NCBI RefSeq assembly: GCF_001880325.1
Contig: NZ_CP016312.1
Span: 744,001 to 808,000 of the forward strand
Source of the DNA: Thermus brockianus
GTDB lineage: Bacteria > Deinococcota > Deinococci > Deinococcales > Thermaceae
Direction: 5' to 3'
DNA: 64,000 bases
The position numbers were made by a program, and so were the translations under genes. Shown piece by piece: positions 15,533 through 23,566 of the stretch. Under the pieces are notes generated by a model. It made no database searches. It was not told where the DNA came from and saw nothing but the letters and a program-made list of their open reading frames with translations. Positions within the stretch are counted from its first letter, which is position 1, and every line of letters starts with the position of its first letter.

Positions 15533-16225
15533 ATGCACCTCCTTCTCCTGCACGGCTTCACCTCCCATCCCGTCCTCACCCTGGGGCCTTTGCCTGGGGT
15601 ACTGCGGGAGGCGGGCTTCGCCGTGGCCCAGCCCGCCCTGCCCGGCCACGGCACCCGGCCCGAGGACCTCCTAAGGGTGCGCTGGCAAGACTGGCTAGCT
15701 ACCGCAGAGGAAGCCTATCTGGCCCTCCCCGAGCCCCGGGGGGTGGTGGGGCTTTCCATGGGGGCCCTCCTCGCCGCCCACCTGGCGGCGGCCCACCCCA
15801 CAAGGGCCCTGGTGGCCCTGGCCCCCGCCTTTTCCCTGAAAAACCCCTTGGCGCCCCTGGCCCCCTACCTGGCCTGGCTCATCCCCCGCTTTCCCGGGCC
15901 CAACTCCGTGGAAGACCCTGCCCTTAGGAAGCAAAACCCCAACTACCCCTACTTCCCCACCCGGGCGGTGGGGGAACTCCTCCACCTCATGCGCCTGACC
16001 CCAGGGGTCCTCCCCCGGGTCAAGGCCCCTGCCCTGGTGGTGGAGGCAGGGCGGGACCGGGTGGTCCAAGGGGTACGCCGCTACCATGCGCTTTTGGGAA
16101 GCCCGGAGAAGGCCTACCGGGTCTTCCCGGAAAGCGGGCACGACCTCCTCCTAGACCGGAACCGGCAAGCGGTGGCGGAGGCGGTACGGGACTGGCTTAT
16201 TGATATTAGTAATCGCTTGCAGTAA
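15533..16225 (+). CDS. alpha/beta hydrolase, Est30-like carboxylesterase
   Basis: 230 residues. Oxyanion HGF motif (LLLHGFTSHP), nucleophile Ser75 in VGLSMGAL, Asp in VVEAGRDRVV and His in SGHDLLLD make a complete triad. Length and layout match thermophilic monoacylglycerol lipase/Est30-type esterases; a soluble cytoplasmic enzyme with no signal peptide. ATG 15533 is preceded by TATTCTGGAGT, where either TATTCT acts as -10 or GGAG as ribosome site. The last codons (DWLIDISNRLQ) lie in unusually AT-rich DNA that probably holds the promoter of the ZIP gene. Confidence 0.88.
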   Translation: MHLLLLHGFTSHPVLTLGPLPGVLREAGFAVAQPALPGHGTRPEDLLRVRWQDWLATAEEAYLALPEPRGVVGLSMGALLAAHLAAAHPTRALVALAPAFSLKNPLAPLAPYLAWLIPRFPGPNSVEDPALRKQNPNYPYFPTRAVGELLHLMRLTPGVLPRVKAPALVVEAGRDRVVQGVRRYHALLGSPEKAYRVFPESGHDLLLDRNRQAVAEAVRDWLIDISNRLQ

Positions 16226-16237
16226 GCTAGATGCGGT

Positions 16238-16984
16238 ATGGAGGCCCTACCCATCTCCCCCTGGAGCGTCTTCTTCTATGCCCTCTTCACTGCCATCGCC
16301 ACCGGCCTGGGAGCCCTGCCCTTTCTCTTCACCAAGCAGATCCTCAAACGCCACCTGGGCCTGGCCAATGCTGCCGCAGCCGGGCTCATGCTGGCGGCCA
16401 GCTTCGGGCTCATCTACGAGGGGGTGGCCTACAGCCTGGGCCGCACCCTTTTGGGCGTAGCCTTGGGGCTCGTTTTCATCCTGCTATCCCACCGCTATCT
16501 GGAAGGGCGCGAGGTAAGCTTTGGAGACCTCAAGGGCCTGGATGCCCGCAAGGCCCTCATGATCGTGGGCATCATGACCCTCCACTCCTTCGCCGAGGGG
16601 GTGGGGGTAGGGGTGGCCTTCGGGGGTGGGGAGGCCTTGGGGGTCTTCATCACCTTGGCCATCGCCATCCACAACATCCCCGAGGGGCTCGCCATCAGCC
16701 TGGTGCTCATTCCCCGGGGCGTGAGCGTCCTGGGGGCCGCCTTCTGGAGCGTCTTCTCCAGCCTGCCCCAGCCCCTCATGGCCGTGCCCGCCTTCCTCTT
16801 GGTGGAGGCCTTCCGGCCGGTCCTCCCCGTGGGGCTTGGCTTCGCCGCCGGGGCCATGATCTGGATGGCGGTGGCGGAAATCCTCCCCGACGCCCTCAAG
16901 GAGGCGGAGGCGGAAGGGGTGGCCACGGTCCTAACCCTGGCCGTGGCCCTCATGGTGGCCTTCCAGATCCTCCTGGGGGGGTGA
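16238..16984 (+). CDS. ZIP-family divalent metal transporter
   Basis: 248 residues, eight predicted membrane helices. The metal-path motifs of helices 4 and 5 are intact: HSFAEGVGVG and HNIPEGLAIS. ZIP proteins import Zn2+, Fe2+ or related ions. The prominent His-rich cytoplasmic loop of some members is absent. The start codon follows AT-rich DNA with TTGATA and TAAGCT spaced by 17 bases at about 16199-16228, a plausible promoter. Its last 54 bases overlap the end of sfsA on the other strand. Confidence 0.9.
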   Translation: MEALPISPWSVFFYALFTAIATGLGALPFLFTKQILKRHLGLANAAAAGLMLAASFGLIYEGVAYSLGRTLLGVALGLVFILLSHRYLEGREVSFGDLKGLDARKALMIVGIMTLHSFAEGVGVGVAFGGGEALGVFITLAIAIHNIPEGLAISLVLIPRGVSVLGAAFWSVFSSLPQPLMAVPAFLLVEAFRPVLPVGLGFAAGAMIWMAVAEILPDALKEAEAEGVATVLTLAVALMVAFQILLGG

Positions 16985-17641
16985 GGCCCAAGGGAGCTCC
17001 CCCTCCACCACCAAGGCCGCCAGGGTAGGCCGCACCCGGTAGGCCCTAAGGACAACCCCCGTCTCCAGGGCCTCCTGGGCCGCCCGGTAGAGGGCCCCAT
17101 CGGCGGGGTCCAGGGCGAAGGCCTCCGCCAGGGGGTGCTGCACGAACCAGAGGGCGTAGGCCCCCTTTCCCTCCCGGGCCAAGGCGGCGAGAAGCCTGAG
17201 GTGCCGCGCCCCCCGGGCGGTGGGGGCATCGGGGAAGAGGGCGAGGCCCTTCTCCACCCGGTTGCAGTTTTTCGCCTCCAAGTAGGCCTCCCTCCCCCCA
17301 AGAAGGGCGAAGAAGTCTAGCCTCTCCCCAGCCAAAGGGACCTCCCGCCTAAGCCCCTCCACGGGGCCCAGGAGGCCTTCCCGCAAAAGGAGCTCCAGGA
17401 GGCGGCCCGCCAGGCCCGCATCCACCCCCACCAGAACCCCCTGGGCCTCCACCAGGACCATCCGGCCTAGGGTCTTGGGGGTAGGCTTGGGGTGGTAGTA
17501 ACAGGGCGTCCCCGGGAGGAGAAGCTCCGCCATGCGCCCGGAGTTGGGGAGGTGCAAAGGCCCCACGTCCGCCTCCACCAGGAAGCGGTTTTTCCGCCTT
17601 AGGAAGCGGCAAGGCTTAAGGGGAGGAAGGGGAAGCACCAT
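16931..17641 (-). CDS. sfsA: SfsA-family DNA/RNA nuclease
   Basis: 236 residues, the family length. The N-terminal OB-like part has RKNRFLVEADVGPLHLPNSGRM and CYYHPKPTPKT; the nuclease core has AGERLDFFALLGGREAYLEAKNCNRVEKGLALFPDAPTARG, with the conserved D-E-K type residues in LDFF, YLEAK. The family was first named for sugar fermentation stimulation and later shown to bind and cut nucleic acids. It lies directly downstream of the tRNA-Ser pair and overlaps the ZIP gene tail to tail by 54 bases. Confidence 0.93.
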   Translation of the reverse strand: MVLPLPPLKPCRFLRRKNRFLVEADVGPLHLPNSGRMAELLLPGTPCYYHPKPTPKTLGRMVLVEAQGVLVGVDAGLAGRLLELLLREGLLGPVEGLRREVPLAGERLDFFALLGGREAYLEAKNCNRVEKGLALFPDAPTARGARHLRLLAALAREGKGAYALWFVQHPLAEAFALDPADGALYRAAQEALETGVVLRAYRVRPTLAALVVEGELPWASPPQEDLEGHHEGHGQG

Positions 17642-17648
17642 ACACCAA

Positions 17649-17669
17649 GGCCCGGCCTTAGGCCGGGCC
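17649..17669 (-). terminator. hairpin after the tRNA-Ser pair
   Basis: GGCCCGGCC (17649-17657) and GGCCGGGCC (17661-17669) form a perfect nine-pair stem with a three-base loop just 3' of the second tRNA. The following bases are only weakly T-rich, so processing as well as termination is possible. Confidence 0.6.
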
Positions 17670-17670
17670 A

Positions 17671-17766
<96 letters not shown>

Positions 17767-17773
17767 ATGCTCT

Positions 17774-17864
17774 TGGCGGAGGGTGAGGGATTCGAACCCC
17801 CGGTGGGCCCAAGGCCCACAGCGGTTTTCAAGACCGCCGCCTTCAACCGCTCGGCCAACCCTCC
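17774..17864 (-). tRNA. tRNA-Ser (TGA)
   Basis: Acceptor stem GGAGGGT pairs with ACCCTCC, with CCA encoded (17776-17774). It has a class II variable arm (GTGGGCC/GGCCCAC) and anticodon loop CTTGAAA, giving TGA for UCA and related codons. First of two serine tRNAs in one transcript. Confidence 0.95.
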
Positions 17865-17884
17865 AAGGTATGGCCGCAAGCCTT

Positions 17885-17913
17885 ACTATGCGGCAAAGGC
17901 CTGGGCCTGTCAA
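17885..17913 (-). promoter_or_regulatory. promoter of the tRNA-Ser pair
   Basis: On the minus strand TTGACA (17913-17908) and CATAGT (17890-17885) are separated by exactly 17 bases, about 20 bases before the first tRNA. The -35 box contains the TGA stop codon of the upstream hydrolase gene. Confidence 0.75.
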
Positions 17914-18806
17914 GGCTTTAGCCAACCCACTAAAAAGCGCTCCACCAAAGCCTCCATGGCCGGCACCACGGCGTGGTGGAGGTCGGGGAAAAGGACCAGG
18001 TGGTCTTCCCCTAAGGGTCCGAAGCCTGTGGGCCTTAGGCAGGCCCGTCCCTTGGTAAGGGGGCCCGTCCAGGGCATCCCCTCCCGGGTCAGGGCCACCT
18101 GGAAGACCCGGCGGCCCGAGGCCTCCCGCACGTCCCGGAGCGAGCAGGCCTGGGTGGGGGGGATGAGGGGGTCATTGCCCCCCTGGAGGATGAGGAGGGG
18201 GGCTCGGAGGCGGGCCGCCTCCGGCAGGGGGCTTTGCTGGGCGTAGCAGGCGGGGCAGTCCTCGGGCAGGCCCCCAAAGAGCTCCCGCCACCGCCTTAGG
18301 GCTTCTGGGCGGCTTTGGCGCAGGAGGGCCACCTGTTCGGCGAAATCCACCGGGCCGATGACGAAGGCCACCCCCCTGGAAGCCCCCTCCCTAGCGGCGG
18401 CCCTTAGGGCCACGCAGGCCCCCAGGGAGTAGCCGGCGTAGGCGTGCCGCTTTACCCCAAGCTGGGGCAGGAGGCGGGCCAGGTGGGCAAGGTCCGCCGC
18501 CTCCTCCAGGCAGCCCGTAACCCGGCCCCCGCTTTGCCCCCGACCCCTCAGGTGGGGCACGATGGCTAAGAAGCCCTTTTCCGCATAGCGCCGGCACCGC
18601 TCCTCCATGGCCTCCGTGGGGGGACCGAACCCCCCGGGCACCAGGAGGACCGCCGCCTCGGCCTTCCCCGAAGGCCGGCACAGGCCGGCGTAGAGGGAAA
18701 CCCCTTCCCGGACGTAGCGGAGGCCTTGGCCCTCGAGGCGAAAGGAACCCCCAGGAGGCCTTAAGGCCCCAAGCCCCAGAAGGCCCAGGAAAAGGAAAGG
18801 CCACAC
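17910..18806 (-). CDS. alpha/beta hydrolase with signal-like N-terminus
   Basis: About 298 residues if GTG 18806 is the start, giving a hydrophobic leader (VWPFLFLGLLGLGA) before GGSFRLEGQGLRYVREGV. Hydrolase features are the strand LLVPGGFGPP, the nucleophile elbow YAGYSLGACVAL (Ser), the acid in LILQGGNDPLIPP and a C-terminal His in DLHHAVVP. It resembles dienelactone-hydrolase/DUF1100-type proteins; substrate unknown. The start is uncertain: the frame is open for another 69 codons upstream but that region is the acyltransferase gene, which it already overlaps by 46 bases. Export is inferred only from the leader. Confidence 0.72.
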   Translation of the reverse strand: MWPFLFLGLLGLGALRPPGGSFRLEGQGLRYVREGVSLYAGLCRPSGKAEAAVLLVPGGFGPPTEAMEERCRRYAEKGFLAIVPHLRGRGQSGGRVTGCLEEAADLAHLARLLPQLGVKRHAYAGYSLGACVALRAAAREGASRGVAFVIGPVDFAEQVALLRQSRPEALRRWRELFGGLPEDCPACYAQQSPLPEAARLRAPLLILQGGNDPLIPPTQACSLRDVREASGRRVFQVALTREGMPWTGPLTKGRACLRPTGFGPLGEDHLVLFPDLHHAVVPAMEALVERFLVGWLKP

Positions 18807-19855
18807 CCAAAGCCTCGTCGCCCAAACACCAAGGGGGAAACCCCCAAGCGGGTGAGGAAACGGGCCAGGAAAAGGGGAAGGAACAGGGCCAAAAGGAGGT
18901 AAATCAAGAAGGCCGGCTTGAAGCCCAAAGGCTCGGGAAAGCCCGGGTACCTCTCCAAAAGGCGCACCACCATGGGGTGGAGAAGGTAAATCTGCAAGGA
19001 ATACCGGCCCCAAAAGGCCAAGGGAGCCCTAAGGGGCCCCTGGGCCAAGCGGTGGGCCAAAGCGAGGAGGAGGAAGGCCATCCCCGTGGTATAGGCCCAG
19101 TGGAAGGCCTGGTAGTGGAAGGTGTTCACGGATAGGCCCCGCAAAACCTCCAAGGCCAGGGGCAGGTAGCCCCCAAGGCCTATCCCCGCCAGGAGGGAAA
19201 AAAGGGGCCACAGGCGCAAGGTATGGGGAAGGCGGTCCAGGTGCGCCGCCAGGTAAAGCCCCAAGGCGATGGCCGGCGTGTACCAGAGGACGAAACTCCC
19301 AGGATAGGGCAGGAAGCGGTAGTGCCGGTTCAGGAAGTAGACCAAAAGGGTAAGCCCTAGGGCCAAGAGGAGGAAGAAAACCCCCGGAGGGCGCCGCCTG
19401 AGGAGGGGAAGGAGGACGGGCAAGAGCAAGGTGAGCTGCAAGGCCACCGCCAGGAAGTAGAGGTGGAAGTAAGCCTTGCCCCAAAGGAGCTGGTGTAGGA
19501 GCCGCTCGGGCTGGAAGATCCCATGGTCCCAGTAGCGGAAGAAAAGGTAAATCCCGCTCCAAAGAAGGTACGGCCAAAGGAGGCGCAGGGCGCGGTTGGA
19601 AAGGTAGCGGCCCAGGCGAAAATCCCGCAACATCCCTGCCCCCAGGACCAGGGTGGTCATGAAGAGGAAGGCGGGCACGGCAAAGTGCAGGGTGCGGTTC
19701 ACCGCCGCCAGGAAAAGCCACTCCGGGCTTCCCGGGGCCAGCTCCCGCAAGAAACGACCCGTGAGGTGGTGGAGGACCACCTCCAGGATGGCAAGCCCCC
19801 GGAAGACCTCCACCCAGGGAAAGCGCTCCACCCCTCCATACTCCCCCAAGCTCAT
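18761..19855 (-). CDS. acyltransferase 3 family membrane protein
   Basis: 364 residues, ten or so membrane helices. The family N-terminus VEVFRGLAILEVVLHHLTGRF carries the catalytic His pair region, followed by NRALRLLWPYLLWSGIYLFF and, near the end, FWGRYSLQIYLLHPMVV. These proteins O-acylate sugars, lipids or peptidoglycan at the membrane. It overlaps the SWIM protein gene upstream as ATGA and the hydrolase gene downstream by 46 bases. The pairing of an acyltransferase with a putatively exported hydrolase suggests modification of an envelope compound, an inference. Confidence 0.88.
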   Translation of the reverse strand: MSLGEYGGVERFPWVEVFRGLAILEVVLHHLTGRFLRELAPGSPEWLFLAAVNRTLHFAVPAFLFMTTLVLGAGMLRDFRLGRYLSNRALRLLWPYLLWSGIYLFFRYWDHGIFQPERLLHQLLWGKAYFHLYFLAVALQLTLLLPVLLPLLRRRPPGVFFLLLALGLTLLVYFLNRHYRFLPYPGSFVLWYTPAIALGLYLAAHLDRLPHTLRLWPLFSLLAGIGLGGYLPLALEVLRGLSVNTFHYQAFHWAYTTGMAFLLLALAHRLAQGPLRAPLAFWGRYSLQIYLLHPMVVRLLERYPGFPEPLGFKPAFLIYLLLALFLPLFLARFLTRLGVSPLVFGRRGFGCGLSFSWAFWGLGP

Positions 19856-21270
19856 GAGGCTTTCCCGAGAAGGGGGTCAAGCGCCTCCCGCAGGGCGCGG
19901 CGCCGGGGGTAGGCCTGGACCAGGGCCAGGGCCATGGCCTGGGCCGCCTTAGGGTCTAGGCGGGAAGCCCTTTGCAAAAGCGCCGCCACCTCCCGGTAAC
20001 GGGCCCGCCCCCCCGCCGCCGCCAGGCGGAAGGCCGCCTCCCGGTAAAGCCTCAGGGCCTCCTCAGGGAGGCGGGAGGCAAGGGCCTCGGCCAGGGCCGG
20101 GTAGTCCTCCGGGGAGGCCCGCTGGAGGAGGCGGTCCAAGGCCTTCCAGTCCTCCTCCAGGAGGTAGATCTGGGCGAGAAGGGCCGGGTCGCGCACCCGG
20201 CGGAGGAGGGCGGGCCTCTCCTCGGCAAAGGCCTTTCCCAGCTTGGCCTTTAGGGCCAGGTAGTCCTCCAGGTTGGGCTTTAGGGAAAAGCGTGCCCGGT
20301 GGTCCTCTACCCGGCCCCGGTGGGCCACCAGGAGGTCCAAAAGGGGAAGGAGCCTGGGGTCTTTACCGAACCAGTCCCGGGCCTCCTCGGCGTAGAAGAG
20401 GGCCTCTTCCAGACGGCCCAGGCGGAGAAGGCGCCCCACCAGGAGGAGGTAGTCCTCCACCCCCTCGAGCCCCTCCTTGAGGGCCAAAAGGGCCTCCTCC
20501 TCCCGGCCCAAGCGGAAGAGGAGCTCGGCCCTTAGCGCCCGCTTGAGGCCCGAGGGGTCCTGCCCCTTGAGGAGGGAAAGTGCCTCCTCGGGGGCTCCTT
20601 CCGCCGCCCGCAAGAAGGCCTCCCCCAGGGCCTCCGAGGGGTGGCGGAGGTAAAGCCCAAGGAGGAAGGAGGGCCTGGGCGAAAGGGCTTGGTAGCGCTT
20701 GAGGGCCTCCTTCAGGTAGGGCTCGGGGTCAAAGGGGGCCTCCAGGAGGGTCCCAAGCAGGGCCTCCACCTCCTCCCTTCCCACCTCCTCCAGCCGCAGG
20801 AGGAGGGCCTTGGCCGCCTCCTCCCCTCCCCCTAAGCGGAAGGCCTGGCGCAACCGCCTAAGCCCCTCCCGGAAGGCCTCCTCGGGGGCCAGGATTTCCT
20901 TGAGGAGGAAGGCCACCTCCGGCACCCGGGAAAGGCGCAGGAGAAGCCGCTTCGCCTCCTCGGGGGAGAGGGCTTTAAGGTGGGCCTCGAGGTCCCCCGG
21001 CCGCCTCTCCAGGTAGGCGTAGAGGAGGGCGGCGGCATGCTTGCAGGGGAAGCCCGGATAGGGGCAGCCGCACCGGCCGGAAAGGCCCGGCCCCACCTCC
21101 ACCCGGTAGGGCAAGGGGGCCGAGCCCTGCACCTCGCCCAAAAGCCTCTCCCCCACCCGGAAAACCCGCCTTACCCGCCCCTCCTGGGCATAGGCCAGGC
21201 CCCGGGCGAGGACCTCCTCCGGGAAGAAGGGGGCGAAGTCCGCCTCGTCCTCTGGGGGAAAGGGCCGCAC
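19852..21270 (-). CDS. SWIM zinc-finger protein with helical repeats
   Basis: 472 residues from GTG 21270. The SWIM finger is near the N-terminus: Cys67, Cys69, Cys76 and His78 in GRCGCPYPGFPCKHAA, the CxCxnCxH pattern used for nucleic-acid or protein binding. The remaining ~380 residues are a long run of TPR-like helices (for example ALSLLKGQDPSGLKRALRAE, EEALLALKEGLEG). No helicase domain is attached, unlike SWIM proteins linked to Snf2 enzymes. Function unknown. It is the first gene of a three-gene minus-strand unit and is divergent from the AmmeMemoRadiSam pair. Confidence 0.8.
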   Translation of the reverse strand: MRPFPPEDEADFAPFFPEEVLARGLAYAQEGRVRRVFRVGERLLGEVQGSAPLPYRVEVGPGLSGRCGCPYPGFPCKHAAALLYAYLERRPGDLEAHLKALSPEEAKRLLLRLSRVPEVAFLLKEILAPEEAFREGLRRLRQAFRLGGGEEAAKALLLRLEEVGREEVEALLGTLLEAPFDPEPYLKEALKRYQALSPRPSFLLGLYLRHPSEALGEAFLRAAEGAPEEALSLLKGQDPSGLKRALRAELLFRLGREEEALLALKEGLEGVEDYLLLVGRLLRLGRLEEALFYAEEARDWFGKDPRLLPLLDLLVAHRGRVEDHRARFSLKPNLEDYLALKAKLGKAFAEERPALLRRVRDPALLAQIYLLEEDWKALDRLLQRASPEDYPALAEALASRLPEEALRLYREAAFRLAAAGGRARYREVAALLQRASRLDPKAAQAMALALVQAYPRRRALREALDPLLGKAS

Positions 21271-21276
21271 CCTCCC

Positions 21277-21282
21277 AGTTTA
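21277..21282 (-). promoter_or_regulatory. -10 element of the SWIM gene
   Basis: TAAACT on the minus strand (21282-21277) ends six bases before GTG 21270; the six bases are GGGAGG, which could also serve as a ribosome site if transcription starts further upstream. Confidence 0.4.
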
Positions 21283-21315
21283 GGGCGTGCTATTCTGGGA
21301 AAAGAAGCCTATGAA

Positions 21316-22362
21316 ATGCCGCTCGCCACGCTACGGGAAGCGGACCTAAAGCGCCCCTTGCCCAAAGGGTACGTGCAGTGCCGGGCCTGCGCCCACTACT
21401 GCGCCATCCCCAAAGGGGGCGCGGGCAAGTGCGGGGTGCGGCGGCACCTCCGGGGGAGGCTCTACCTGGTCACCTACGGCAAGGCGGCCGCGGTCCACCT
21501 GGATCCGGTGGAGAAGAAGCCCCTCTACCACTTCCACCCCGGGGAAGGCATTCTCTCCGTGGGCACCGTGGGGTGCAACCTCTTCTGCGCCTTCTGCCAG
21601 AACTGGCCCATCTCCCAGTTCCGGGAGTTCCAGGTAAGCCCGGAGGGCCTCCCGGACCGCTTTGTGGGGGAGGACTGGCCCCCAGAGCGGCTCGTGGCCG
21701 AGGCGGAGGCCCTGGGGGTGCGGCTTCTCGCCTACACCTACAACGAGCCCGCGGTCTTCGTGGAGTACGCCCACGATACCGCCCGCCTGGCCAAGGCCCG
21801 GGGCCTGAAAAACGTCTTCGTCACGAGCGGCTTTGAGACCAAAGAGGCCTGGGACTACATGCGGCCCTACCTGGACGCCGCCAACGTGGACCTCAAGGGC
21901 TTCACGGAAAGGTTCTACCGGGAGATCTGCGGGGCCCGGCTCAAGCCTGTCCTGGAAAGCTTGGAGTACCTCTTGGGCCTCGGGGTCTGGGTGGAGGTCA
22001 CCACCCTCCTCCTGGAGGGGTATAACGACGGCGAGGAGGAACTTAGGGCCATGGCCCGCTTCCTCAAGGGGCTTTCCCCCGAGATCCCCTGGCACCTCAC
22101 CGCCGCCCACCCCGATTACCGCATGCTCCACCTGAAGCCCACAGGGCACGCCACCCTGGTGCGGGCCTACGAGATCGCCAAGGAGGAGGGGCTAAGGTTC
22201 GTCTACGTGGGCAACGTGCTGGACGAGGAAAGGAACTCCACCCGCTGCCCGGACTGCGGACGGCTTCTCCTTTGGCGGCGGGGCTTTCGCGTGAAGGCCT
22301 TTTGGGAAACCCCCGGGGTCTGCCCGGGGTGTGGGCGGAGGATTCCCGGGGTATGGGCCTGA
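21316..22362 (+). CDS. amrS: AmmeMemoRadiSam system radical SAM enzyme
   Basis: 348 residues. An N-terminal zinc-binding Cys set (22, 25, 29, 39) precedes the radical SAM cluster Cys87, Cys91 and Cys94 in GTVGCNLFCAFCQNW. Downstream features are YTYNEPAVFVEYAHDTARLA, DAANVDLKGFTERFY, HLTAAHPDYRM and a C-terminal CPDC...CPGC zinc pair. The family is related to pyruvate-formate-lyase activases. AmrS occurs with Memo (AmrB) and AMMECR1 (AmrA) proteins in a conserved set whose reaction is unknown to me. It overlaps amrB by ten bases. TATTCT at 21291 is a candidate -10. Confidence 0.92.
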   Translation: MPLATLREADLKRPLPKGYVQCRACAHYCAIPKGGAGKCGVRRHLRGRLYLVTYGKAAAVHLDPVEKKPLYHFHPGEGILSVGTVGCNLFCAFCQNWPISQFREFQVSPEGLPDRFVGEDWPPERLVAEAEALGVRLLAYTYNEPAVFVEYAHDTARLAKARGLKNVFVTSGFETKEAWDYMRPYLDAANVDLKGFTERFYREICGARLKPVLESLEYLLGLGVWVEVTTLLLEGYNDGEEELRAMARFLKGLSPEIPWHLTAAHPDYRMLHLKPTGHATLVRAYEIAKEEGLRFVYVGNVLDEERNSTRCPDCGRLLLWRRGFRVKAFWETPGVCPGCGRRIPGVWA

Positions 22363-23255
22363 GGAAGCCGGCGGTGGCGGGGTACTTCTACCCAGGGGAC
22401 AAGGAGGCCCTGGCCCGGGAGGTGGAGGGCCTTCTGGCCCAGGCCCGCACCCCGCCGGAACCCCGGGCCCGGGGGGTGCTCTCCCCCCATGCGGGCTACC
22501 GGTATGCGGGGCGGGTCATGGCGGAAGGCTTCCGCCCCCTCGCCGCCTGGCGGGGAAGGGCGCGGCGGGTCTTCCTCCTGGGGCCGAGCCACTTCGTGCC
22601 CTTTTGGGGCGTGGCCCTCTTCCCCCACCGGGCCTGGGCCACCCCCTTGGGGGAGGTGGCGGTGGACCGGGAGGGGGTAGAACGCCTCCTCGCCCTGGGC
22701 AAGCCCTTTTGGGCCTACGAGGCGCCTTTTTGGGAGGAGCATAGCCTCGAGGTCCTCCTCCCCTTCCTCCAGCGCCTCCTCCCCGAAACCCCCATCCTCC
22801 CCCTCCTCTTCGGGGACGTGGACCCCAAGGAGGTGGCGGAGGCCCTCCGCCCCCACGTGGGGCGAGAAGACCTCCTTGTGGCGAGCAGCGACCTCTCCCA
22901 CCACCATCCCGACCCCGTGGCCCGGGCCCTGGACGGGAAAACCCTGGAAAGGGCCCTAGCCCTGGACGCCGAAGGCCTGGCCCAGTCGGAGGCCTGCGGC
23001 CGGCTCCCCTGGGCCTCCCTCACCCACCTGGCCCGGGGATGGGGGTGGGGGCCCCGGCTCCTCGCCTACGCCACCAGCGCCGAGGCGGGGGGCGGTCGGG
23101 AACGGGTGGTGGGCTACGCCGCCATGGCCTACCTAGGGCCGGAGGAGGGGCCGGAACCAGGGGATGGAAAGGAGGAGGACCAGATAGGCCAGGGCGAAGA
23201 GGAGCCGCGCCCTAGGCTTTCCCCTTCGGGCCTGGGCAAGGCCCGCATGGGCTAG
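22353..23255 (+). CDS. amrB: AmmeMemoRadiSam system protein B (Memo family)
   Basis: 300 residues; the Memo fold covers about 1-262. Metal-site and core motifs are PAVAGYFYPGDKEALAREVE, LSPHAGYRYAGRVMAEG, LGPSHFVPFWGVAL, EEHSLEVLLPFLQRLLP and SSDLSHHHPDPVARALD, which are homologous to extradiol dioxygenases. The normal C-terminus is VVGYAAMAYLG; here a charged tail of about 38 residues follows because the frame runs on through 123 bases antisense to the next gene. AmrA is not adjacent. ATG 22353 lies inside the end of amrS. Confidence 0.9.
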   Translation: MGLRKPAVAGYFYPGDKEALAREVEGLLAQARTPPEPRARGVLSPHAGYRYAGRVMAEGFRPLAAWRGRARRVFLLGPSHFVPFWGVALFPHRAWATPLGEVAVDREGVERLLALGKPFWAYEAPFWEEHSLEVLLPFLQRLLPETPILPLLFGDVDPKEVAEALRPHVGREDLLVASSDLSHHHPDPVARALDGKTLERALALDAEGLAQSEACGRLPWASLTHLARGWGWGPRLLAYATSAEAGGGRERVVGYAAMAYLGPEEGPEPGDGKEEDQIGQGEEEPRPRLSPSGLGKARMG

Positions 23256-23522
23256 CCCCAAGGCCACCAGCCCCCCCACCCAGTGCTCCGCCACGAAGTA
23301 GCGGGGCTCGCCCCCCGCCGCCATCACCGCCTCCAGGTTGGCCAGGGCGCCTTGGAAGAGGGGGCTTGCGAAGGCCAAAAGCACCCCCAGGACCACCTGT
23401 AGGGTGAGGGCGTGGGCGAAGAAGGCGCCCGGGCAAGGCTCAGGCCTGAAAAGGGCCCAAAGGCCGAAAAGGAGGACCAGCCAGCGTACCCAGCTATGGA
23501 GGAAAAGGAGCACCTCGTGCAT
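23133..23522 (-). CDS. small membrane protein with conserved His residues
   Basis: 129 residues, four predicted helices. His residues occur at or near helix ends (LFLHSWVRWLVLLF, FFAHALTLQVVLG, AEHWVGGLVALGLAHAGLAQ), a pattern like heme-binding cytochrome b561-type or DUF proteins, so heme or metal binding is conceivable. No family assigned with certainty. Its last 123 bases are antisense to the tail of amrB. It stands alone on its strand, 45 bases downstream of the HAD gene cluster. Confidence 0.68.
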   Translation of the reverse strand: MHEVLLFLHSWVRWLVLLFGLWALFRPEPCPGAFFAHALTLQVVLGVLLAFASPLFQGALANLEAVMAAGGEPRYFVAEHWVGGLVALGLAHAGLAQARRGKPRARLLFALAYLVLLLSIPWFRPLLRP

Positions 23523-23566
23523 GGGGGGAGTCTACCGGAAAGCCCCCCAAGCCCCTGTGAAGCGCC

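Noticed and set aside
16231-17028. 265-codon Pro/Gly/Arg-rich frame over the ZIP gene
   Set aside because: Same-strand shadow of the ZIP transporter in another frame.
22272-22353. Upstream start for AmrB at 22272
   Set aside because: It lies inside the conserved C-terminal zinc segment of amrS; family N-terminus starts at ATG 22353.
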